Source of the DNA: Oscillospiraceae bacterium
Lineage (GTDB): Bacteria; Bacillota; Clostridia; Oscillospirales; Acutalibacteraceae
Direction: 5' to 3'
DNA length: 5,871 nucleotides
Assembly (NCBI GenBank): GCA_009779455.1
Contig: WREG01000136.1
Coordinates: 1-5,871, forward strand
Part shown: in pieces, positions 1 to 4,433 of the stretch
How positions within the stretch are numbered: position 1 is the first letter of the stretch
Layout of the letters: each line of letters begins with the position of its first letter
Made by a program: the position numbers and the translations under genes
The notes under the pieces: generated by a model
The model's input: only the letters and a program-made list of their open reading frames with translations
What the model was told of the DNA's origin: nothing
Database searches by the model: none

Positions 1-1
1 C

Positions 2-307
2 AGCAAAGGTTTTCCCGCCGCCGCGCAAAAATCCGAGCCGGGGGACGGAGGGAAACAATACCGGCAGCGGAAGCAAATGGAGGCGGACCTGCGCCGCCTG
101 CGTTCCGCCGTCCGCAATTATGAAACAGAAATCGCAGGCACGGAAGAAGAGCTTGACAGGCTGCGGAAACAGCTTGAAATACCGGAAATAGCCGCCGATT
201 ATGAAAAAGCGATAGAAATTTCGAGCGGAATTGAAAAGCTGAACACGGTCCTTGATGGGCTTTTGGCGGATTGGGGTGAAGCCACCGCCGCGCTTGAAGA
301 GGAGTAG
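2..307 (+). CDS. ABC-F family ATPase, C-terminal fragment (5' end outside window)
   Basis: This is an open frame that enters from the left edge and stops with TAG at 305-307, giving 101 residues. The first 24 or so residues are a Gly/Ala/Lys/Gln-rich linker. From there a charged heptad-like stretch runs to the end (YRQRKQMEADLRRLRSAV, then TEEELDRLRKQL, then DYEKAIEISSGIEKL), finishing in an acidic tail. This layout, with linker, coiled coil, a 'DYEK...' step and a second helix ending in Glu residues, matches the C-terminal domain of Uup/EttA-like ABC-F proteins. Those proteins are cytoplasmic twin-ATPase factors that act on the ribosome. No ATPase motifs are visible because both nucleotide-binding domains lie upstream of the window, so the family call rests on the tail alone. 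The internal ATG at 77 is not a gene start: the frame is open upstream and no ribosome binding site precedes it. The subfamily, and whether it is an antibiotic-resistance type, cannot be told. It converges on the YlmH-like gene 30 bp away. Confidence 0.75.
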   Translation, partial: SKGFPAAAQKSEPGDGGKQYRQRKQMEADLRRLRSAVRNYETEIAGTEEELDRLRKQLEIPEIAADYEKAIEISSGIEKLNTVLDGLLADWGEATAALEEE

Positions 308-337
308 GGATTTTAAATATATTTTCCTATTACGATT

Positions 338-694
338 TTATAAGGGTTCGATCAAAATATCGCCCAAAACCTCCCGCTCTATCCCCAACGACAGAACCGC
401 GCCTAAAACGTCGCGGTGCGACAGGGCGTCCTGCGGGCGGTGGGACAGCTCCAGCGCGGATATGGCCGATTTGCGCTCGAATTCCCCCCTTTCGGGGTCA
501 AGAAACACGGCTATGCGGCGTTCGGCGGTTTCAAACCCGCCGTCCGCCAGCATTTTTACGTCCCTGCGGGCATTATATCTTTGCCGGGCCTTTTCAAGCT
601 CGGCAGGAGTCAGAAATTTGCTGTGGGAAACGCCGCTTTTCAATGCTTCCCGTGCCAAATCTTCCAAGTGAGAAATAAATATTTTATCTTCCAT
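338..694 (-). CDS. Truncated YlmH-like protein (N-terminal half only, no S4 domain)
   Basis: This ORF encodes 118 residues. Full-length YlmH proteins are about 250-260 residues, with an N-terminal alpha/beta module followed by a C-terminal S4 RNA-binding domain. The N-terminal module is clear: FLTPAELEKA (res. 27-36), the GGFETAERRIAVFLDP segment (about 52-67) and the family signature LSHRDVLGAVLSLGI followed by GDIL near the end. The protein stops four residues after GDIL, so the remainder, including the whole S4 domain, is missing. The ABC-F stop codon lies only 30 bp further on, so no room remains for it. YlmH is reported to act with the 50S ribosome in quality control, and loss of the S4 domain would be expected to remove its main RNA contact. 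The start is supported by AGGG (704-707 on the minus strand), 8 nt before ATG, and by a promoter upstream. The gene also sits outside the usual ylm/divIVA cell-division neighbourhood. It is either a decayed remnant or a short stand-alone derivative. Confidence 0.72.
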   Translation of the reverse strand: MEDKIFISHLEDLAREALKSGVSHSKFLTPAELEKARQRYNARRDVKMLADGGFETAERRIAVFLDPERGEFERKSAISALELSHRPQDALSHRDVLGAVLSLGIEREVLGDILIEPL

Positions 695-724
695 TAAATC
701 ATTCCCTAAATTCTTGCTGCATTA

Positions 725-753
725 TTGATTTTATCACAGAACCTTGATATAAT
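725..753 (+). promoter_or_regulatory. Sigma-A type promoter of the DUF1848 gene
   Basis: TTGATT (725-730), a 17-bp spacer, then a perfect TATAAT (748-753). Transcription would begin near 760, just ahead of the GGGAGG ribosome binding site at 773-778 and the ATG at 785. The leader would be only about 25 nt. The TTG that could be read as an early start codon at 725 is part of this -35 box. Confidence 0.75.
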
Positions 754-757
754 TCAA
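728..757 (-). promoter_or_regulatory. Probable promoter of the YlmH-like gene, overlapping the divergent promoter
   Basis: On the minus strand, TTGAAT (752-757) is followed after 18 bp by TAAAAT (728-733). The predicted transcription start is near 721, about 27 nt upstream of the ATG at 694. The spacer is 1 bp longer than ideal and the boxes are less perfect than those on the plus strand. The element lies almost entirely on the same DNA as the DUF1848 promoter. Confidence 0.5.
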
Positions 758-784
758 CCATTAAATAAATTCGGGAGGTTTTAT

Positions 785-1642
785 ATGGTTTTATCCGCTT
801 CCCGCCGCACCGACATACCCGCGTTTTATCCCGAATGGCTTATGAACCGTTTGCGGGCCGGGTATGTATGCGCCCGCAACCCTTTTAACCCCTCGCAGGT
901 CCGAAAAATTGAGTTTTCGCCGGAACTTATTGACTGCATCGTGTTCTGGACAAAAGACCTCGCGCGCCTGCTCCCTTTTTTGGATGAAATAGACGCTATG
1001 TGCTATAAATATTATTTCCAGTTCACCCTGACCCCTTATGGCCGTCAAATCGAGCGGAATCTGCGCCCGAAAGGGGAAATTATACGCACTTTCACAGCCC
1101 TCGGCAAACGCTTGGGGCGCGATCGCGTTTTCTGGCGGTACGACCCTATAATATTAAATGAAAATCTTTCGGTTGACTGCCATATCAATAATTTCACCGA
1201 TTTATGCGAACAGCTTTACGAATACGCGAACAGCGTGACCATAAGCTTTGTGGATTTATACAAAAAAATAGAATCGCCGCTTATCCGCGAAATCACGGAC
1301 GGCGAAATCGCGGAAATAAGCGCGGCGTTTTCAAAAATCGCGGCGGAATACGGGCTTCCCGTCAAGGCCTGCTGTGAAAAAACCGACCTCTCGCCTTGCG
1401 GAATTTACCCGGCAAGCTGCATCGACAGGGAAACGGCAGAAAAGCTCTGTGGGCATAAAATAAACGCTGAACCCGACAAAAACCAGCGCCCCGGCTGCGG
1501 CTGCGCGGAGAGGGTTGACATAGGGGCGTATAATACTTGTGGGAACGGCTGCGTGTATTGCTACGCGAATTACAGCCGGGCTTCGGTGGAGAAAAATATT
1601 CTGCGCCACAACCCGCTTGGGGATTTTTTAATGCAGAAATAA
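785..1642 (+). CDS. DUF1848 family protein with C-terminal radical-SAM-like cysteine cluster
   Basis: The protein has 285 residues, close to the family's usual size. The N-terminus carries the family block SASRRTDIPAFYPEWL (res. 4-19), followed by ARNPFNP (30-36), VFWTKD (53-58) and FQFTLTPY (78-85). The C-terminus is Cys-rich: C196, C197, C205, C212, C222, then C238-x-C240, and TCGNGCVYCYAN, with C252, C256 and C259 in the CX3CX2C spacing of radical SAM enzymes, but at the wrong end of the protein. DUF1848 proteins have been noted for this cluster, and binding of an iron-sulfur cluster is a reasonable inference; no reaction or substrate is established. The ATG at 785 is chosen because GGGAGG lies 6 nt upstream and a strong promoter ends at 753. 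The TTG at 725 is in frame but falls in the -35 box. The last residues (LMQK) and the stop codon are encoded by the left arm of the inverted-repeat element, so the original C-terminus has probably been replaced. Confidence 0.9.
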   Translation: MVLSASRRTDIPAFYPEWLMNRLRAGYVCARNPFNPSQVRKIEFSPELIDCIVFWTKDLARLLPFLDEIDAMCYKYYFQFTLTPYGRQIERNLRPKGEIIRTFTALGKRLGRDRVFWRYDPIILNENLSVDCHINNFTDLCEQLYEYANSVTISFVDLYKKIESPLIREITDGEIAEISAAFSKIAAEYGLPVKACCEKTDLSPCGIYPASCIDRETAEKLCGHKINAEPDKNQRPGCGCAERVDIGAYNTCGNGCVYCYANYSRASVEKNILRHNPLGDFLMQK

Positions 1643-1664
1643 CAATGCAGAATGCAGAAATAAG
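1630..1664 (+). repeat. Left arm: five 7-bp units
   Basis: The arm reads as consecutive heptamers: AATGCAG, AAATAAC, AATGCAG, AATGCAG, AAATAAG. Its first two units lie within the DUF1848 coding frame and contain its TAA stop (1640-1642). Confidence 0.8.
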
Positions 1665-1696
1665 GTCGCGGGATAATTTTGTTTATTTTTGTAGTT

Positions 1697-1725
1697 TTGT
1701 GTCGCGTAATATAAAATGATATAAT
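1697..1725 (+). promoter_or_regulatory. Sigma-A type promoter inside the repeat element, for the ABC exporter operon
   Basis: TTGTGT (1697-1702), a 17-bp spacer and a perfect TATAAT (1720-1725). Transcription would start near 1732, giving a leader of about 130 nt that includes the right arm of the element. It is the best promoter between the DUF1848 stop and the ATPase start. The surrounding DNA is very AT-rich, so chance matches are likelier here than elsewhere; a second TATAAT at 1751-1756 lacks a usable -35 box. Confidence 0.5.
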
Positions 1726-1802
1726 TTAAAATTTTTGATTTTAGAACTTTTATAATTTGGTCGGGCAATAAAATTAAGAAAAGATACTTCTAACTACTCG
1801 AC

Positions 1803-1837
1803 ATCATTTCTGCATTCTGCATTATTATTTCTGCATT
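1803..1837 (-). repeat. Right arm: the same five 7-bp units in reverse orientation
   Basis: Read on the minus strand from 1837 the units are AATGCAG, AAATAAT, AATGCAG, AATGCAG, AAATGAT, the same order as the left arm. It lies in the untranslated leader of the exporter operon and ends 14 bp before its AGGAG. Confidence 0.8.
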
Positions 1838-1860
1838 ACAATTTTCATTTAGGAGATTTT

Positions 1861-2835
1861 ATGATCACTTTGTCAAACATAAACAAAACCTTCAAAGTAG
1901 CCAAGCGCCAAGCGGGGTTCGGACGGGCCGTCAAGGCTCTGTTTTCGCGGGAGCATGAGCTTGTCCGCGCTTTGACCGACGTCAGCTTTAGAATTGGCGA
2001 CGGGGAGATGGTAGGCTATATCGGCCCCAACGGGGCGGGGAAAAGCACCACAATCAAAATCATGTGCGGGATATTGACGCCGGAGAGCGGCGCTTGCGAA
2101 ATCGACGGGCGCACGCCATGGAAGGAGCGCGTCGCCCATGTCCGCGAAATCGGCGTAGTGTTCGGCCAGCGGAGCCAGCTCTGGTGGGACGTTCCCGTCG
2201 TTGACAGCTTTGAGCTTATACGGGATATTTACAAGGTTGACGAAAAATTATACAAACGGAATCTGGACGAATTGGCAGCGCTTCTTGACTTGGGCGAGCT
2301 GATGAAAACCCCGGCGCGGAGCCTCAGCCTCGGCCAGCGTATGCGCTGCGAAATCGCGGCCTCGCTTTTGCACAGCCCCAAAACGCTGTTTTTGGACGAG
2401 CCGACCATCGGCCTTGACGCGGTTTCCAAAATCGCCGTGCGGCAATTCATAAAAAAACTGAACGCAGAACACGGCACCACGGTTATTTTGACTACCCACG
2501 ACATGCAGGACATCGAGGCGCTGACAGAGCGGATTTTATTGATAGGCAAAGGCAGGATACTCCTTGACGGAAGCCTTGAGGAACTGAAAAAACGCTCGTC
2601 GGAGCGCAAAACGCTGGTGGTCGAATACAAAGGCGCCGCGCCTGAGATATGCTTCGGCATGGCCGTCCGGGAGGATAAAGACGGGCGGCTCGTCATCTCC
2701 CTCGACCCGTCAATCCTTTCAGTGTCCGACGCCATAACAAGCCTTGCCGCCGGGGCGGAGATTACAGATGTTTCGGTTTCTGGGGTCACGGCGGAGGAGA
2801 TGGTCGCGTCTCTCTATAAGGAATACCGGATATGA
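1861..2835 (+). CDS. ABC-2 exporter ATP-binding protein (COG4586-like)
   Basis: This 324-residue cytoplasmic ATPase powers the two membrane proteins encoded next. All the nucleotide-binding motifs are present: Walker A GPNGAGKST (res. 55-63), Q-loop FGQRSQLWWD with Q103, signature LSLGQRMR (155-162, with Leu in place of the usual Gly), Walker B TLFLDEP (175-181), D-loop GLD (184-186) and the switch His213. The WWD after the Q-loop, the LSLGQRMR signature and the insert before Walker A (res. 12-37) fit the subgroup paired with ABC-2 permeases of the DUF990 type. About 75 residues after the core (250-324) form a C-terminal extension of mixed beta character, common in NatA-like ATPases. Some relatives are annotated as viologen or drug exporters, but the substrate here is unknown. 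ATG is preceded by AGGAG at 1851-1855. The stop TGA overlaps the next ATG in ATGA, which implies translational coupling. Confidence 0.93.
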   Translation: MITLSNINKTFKVAKRQAGFGRAVKALFSREHELVRALTDVSFRIGDGEMVGYIGPNGAGKSTTIKIMCGILTPESGACEIDGRTPWKERVAHVREIGVVFGQRSQLWWDVPVVDSFELIRDIYKVDEKLYKRNLDELAALLDLGELMKTPARSLSLGQRMRCEIAASLLHSPKTLFLDEPTIGLDAVSKIAVRQFIKKLNAEHGTTVILTTHDMQDIEALTERILLIGKGRILLDGSLEELKKRSSERKTLVVEYKGAAPEICFGMAVREDKDGRLVISLDPSILSVSDAITSLAAGAEITDVSVSGVTAEEMVASLYKEYRI

Positions 2836-3629
2836 AAAAATACGCCGCCCTTTTTAAAATACGCTTTATCAACGGCCTGCAGTACCGCGCCGCCGCGGCT
2901 GCGGGGCTTTCTACGCAGTTCGCTTGGGGCTTTATGGAAATACTGGCGTTCTCGGCGTTTTACCGCGCCAACCCCGCCGCTTTCCCCATGGAATTTTCGC
3001 ACCTTGTCTCATACATATGGATACAGCAGGCGTTTTTGGCCCTTTTTGCTCCCTGGGGGAGCGGGGGCGACGCGGTCGAGGCCATTGTCAGCGGCAATAT
3101 AGCCTATGATTTGACGCGCCCGCTGGATATATATAACCGCTGGTTCATTGAAACCGCTGCCAACAGGGTGGCGAGGGCGGCGCTCCGCTGCACACCCGTT
3201 TTGTTTGTCGCCTTTATCCTCCCGCCGCCGCTTAAGATGACCCTGCCGCCGTCGCTTTTCCAACTGTCAATGTTTGTGCTGGCCGTGCCTCTGGGGCTGT
3301 GCGTTGTGACCGCCTACAGCGTGATAGACAGCATATCAACCTTTTATACGATGTCCCGCTACAACGCCATTTTTGTGATAATGGCGGACTTTTTCGCGGG
3401 GGGCTATATCCCCCTGCCCTTTTTCCCCGAACCCGTCCGCAAAGTGGTAGAGCTTACACCATTTGGGGCTATGCAGAATATGCCGCTTAGGATATACAGC
3501 GGGGATATAGCCGGGCCGGACGCCGTAAAGGGCGTTGTTTTGCAAATATTTTGGTTCGCGGCGCTATTGCTCGCGGGGAAAATGCTGATGCGGAAATCCT
3601 TAAAGCGCGTTGTATCGCAAGGAGGTTAA
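2832..3629 (+). CDS. ABC-2 exporter permease, first subunit (ABC2_membrane_6-like)
   Basis: An integral membrane protein of 265 residues with about six hydrophobic helices, roughly at 22-44, 58-75, 117-133, 141-164, 178-196 and 232-250. Between helices 2 and 3 lies GNIAYDLTRPLDIYNRWF (res. 88-105), which matches the 'G-x-I-x-x-x-L-x-RP-L' loop typical of this permease family and probably contacts the ATPase. The sequence TPFGAMQNMPLRIYSG (209-224) before the last helix is also characteristic. It is expected to form a heterodimer with the permease encoded next. Its ATG sits inside the ATPase stop (ATGA, 2832-2835), and no separate strong ribosome binding site is needed. The C-terminus is basic (RKSLKRV), consistent with a cytoplasmic tail. 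The substrate is not predictable. Confidence 0.9.
   Translation: MKKYAALFKIRFINGLQYRAAAAAGLSTQFAWGFMEILAFSAFYRANPAAFPMEFSHLVSYIWIQQAFLALFAPWGSGGDAVEAIVSGNIAYDLTRPLDIYNRWFIETAANRVARAALRCTPVLFVAFILPPPLKMTLPPSLFQLSMFVLAVPLGLCVVTAYSVIDSISTFYTMSRYNAIFVIMADFFAGGYIPLPFFPEPVRKVVELTPFGAMQNMPLRIYSGDIAGPDAVKGVVLQIFWFAALLLAGKMLMRKSLKRVVSQGG
3619..3625 (+). promoter_or_regulatory. Ribosome binding site that fixes a TTG start
   Basis: AAGGAGG at 3619-3625 lies inside the end of the first permease gene, 5 nt before a TTG at 3631. It sets the start of the second permease. The in-frame TTG at 3610 lies upstream of this site and would translate through it. Confidence 0.8.
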
Positions 3630-3630
3630 T

Positions 3631-4407
3631 TTGAAGCTATATTTAAAATTTTTCGCTATAAATTTAAAAAGCCAGATGCAGTATAAGGCTACCTTTCTTT
3701 TGAACATATTCGCAAGGGTCGTCATGTCGTTCGCTACCGTCGCCGGGGTGTGGTTTATGTTTATGCGCTTCAATGAGGTTGAGGGGTTCACATTGAACCA
3801 GGTGCTTTTATGCACCGCAATCATAATGATGTCGTTTTCCCTGACCGAGGTTTTCGCCCGGGGCTTCGACGTTTTCCCGCGCCTTTTGGGGAACGGCCAG
3901 TTTGACCGTTTCCTTGTGAGGCCCCGCAATATTATTTTTCAGGTTCTGGCGTCGCAGATGGAGTTCGCCCGCTTGGGGATATTCATTCAGGCCGCGTTCG
4001 TTTTTATATACGCAATACCGAGAAGCGGCGTAGTCTGGACCCGGGATAAAATTTTGACGCTTTTTTTAATGATTATCTGCGGCTCTTTGGTGTTTTTCGG
4101 CCTTTATCTGGTCTACGCATCGTTTGCGTTTTTTACCGTCGAGGGCTTGGAGTTTATGAATATCCTCATCTACGGAGGGCGCGAGTTCGGCCGCTACCCC
4201 TTTTCGATTTACGGCAAAGGCATACTGAAATTTTTGACATATATCGTACCGCTGGCGCTTTTCCAGTATTACCCACTGCTGTACCTGCTGGATATAAAAC
4301 AAAACGCGTTTTATATGCTTCTGCCGCCGCTCAGTATGCTGTTTTTATTGCCCAGCTACGCTTTTTTCCGCATCGGCCTGCGGAGGTACAAGTCAACAGG
4401 TTCGTAA
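3631..4407 (+). CDS. ABC-2 exporter permease, second subunit (COG3694-like)
   Basis: The second membrane subunit has 258 residues from a TTG start set by AAGGAGG. Hydrophobic helices lie near 22-45, 58-76, 112-131, 140-167, 200-222 and 226-247. GNGQFDRFLVRPRNIIFQVL (87-106) is the counterpart of the RP loop in the first permease. The stretch EGLEFMNILIYGGREFGRYP followed by FSIYGKGILKFLTYIVPLALFQYYP (171-215) is a strong family signature for this half of the transporter. Together with the ATPase and first permease it gives a complete exporter. The start lies 1 nt after the previous stop, so the three genes almost certainly form one transcription unit. The C-terminus is basic (RIGLRRYK), again suggesting a cytoplasmic end. 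The substrate is unknown. Confidence 0.9.
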   Translation: MKLYLKFFAINLKSQMQYKATFLLNIFARVVMSFATVAGVWFMFMRFNEVEGFTLNQVLLCTAIIMMSFSLTEVFARGFDVFPRLLGNGQFDRFLVRPRNIIFQVLASQMEFARLGIFIQAAFVFIYAIPRSGVVWTRDKILTLFLMIICGSLVFFGLYLVYASFAFFTVEGLEFMNILIYGGREFGRYPFSIYGKGILKFLTYIVPLALFQYYPLLYLLDIKQNAFYMLLPPLSMLFLLPSYAFFRIGLRRYKSTGS

Positions 4408-4433
4408 TTTATTAACAGAGAGGACGCAACATA

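Larger units (their letters stand above)
1629..1838. mobile_element. MITE-like inverted-repeat element (about 210 bp) built from 7-bp units
   Basis: The arms at 1629-1661 and 1806-1838 are reverse complements at 32 of 33 positions, the only difference being at 1643 versus 1824. Weaker similarity continues about 9 nt inward on both sides (GTCG at 1665-1668 and its complement at 1799-1802). Both outer edges are TA, as expected for an element that duplicates TA on insertion, such as relatives of IS630/Tc1, but a TA duplication is too short to prove this. The 144-bp core is very AT-rich and codes for nothing, so any transposition would need a transposase supplied elsewhere. The left arm overlaps the end of the DUF1848 gene and the right arm ends 22 bp before the exporter operon. 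Non-mobile alternatives are a paired intergenic repeat expanded by slippage, or a structured RNA element. Confidence 0.6.

Noticed and set aside
308..337. A bidirectional terminator between the ABC-F gene and the YlmH fragment
   Set aside because: The 30-bp gap is AT-rich but forms no GC-rich stem; the absence of a terminator between convergent genes fits the idea of a rearranged junction but does not prove it.
252..697. Plus-strand ORFs at 252-671 and 416-697 over the YlmH fragment
   Set aside because: The minus strand has the conserved LSHRDVLGAVLSLGI block; the plus-strand products are low-complexity and start inside the ABC-F gene or without a ribosome binding site.
725..784. A longer DUF1848 protein starting at TTG 725
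   Set aside because: The TTG belongs to the -35 box of a near-perfect promoter, the -10 box would be inside the coding sequence, and the ATG at 785 has a good ribosome binding site and begins at the conserved family N-terminus.
1630..1838. A small CRISPR array from the repeated AATGCAG units
   Set aside because: The units are 7 bp, tandem without spacers, and arranged as two inverted arms; no cas genes are present.
2229..2789. A 186-residue minus-strand ORF opposite the ATPase gene
   Set aside because: It is Ser/Arg-rich with no recognisable motif, has no ribosome binding site, and runs antisense to a clearly real gene with all ABC motifs.
3610..3630. A second permease starting at TTG 3610
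   Set aside because: The strong AAGGAGG (3619-3625) lies downstream of it and serves TTG 3631; the extra residues would be the translated ribosome binding site.
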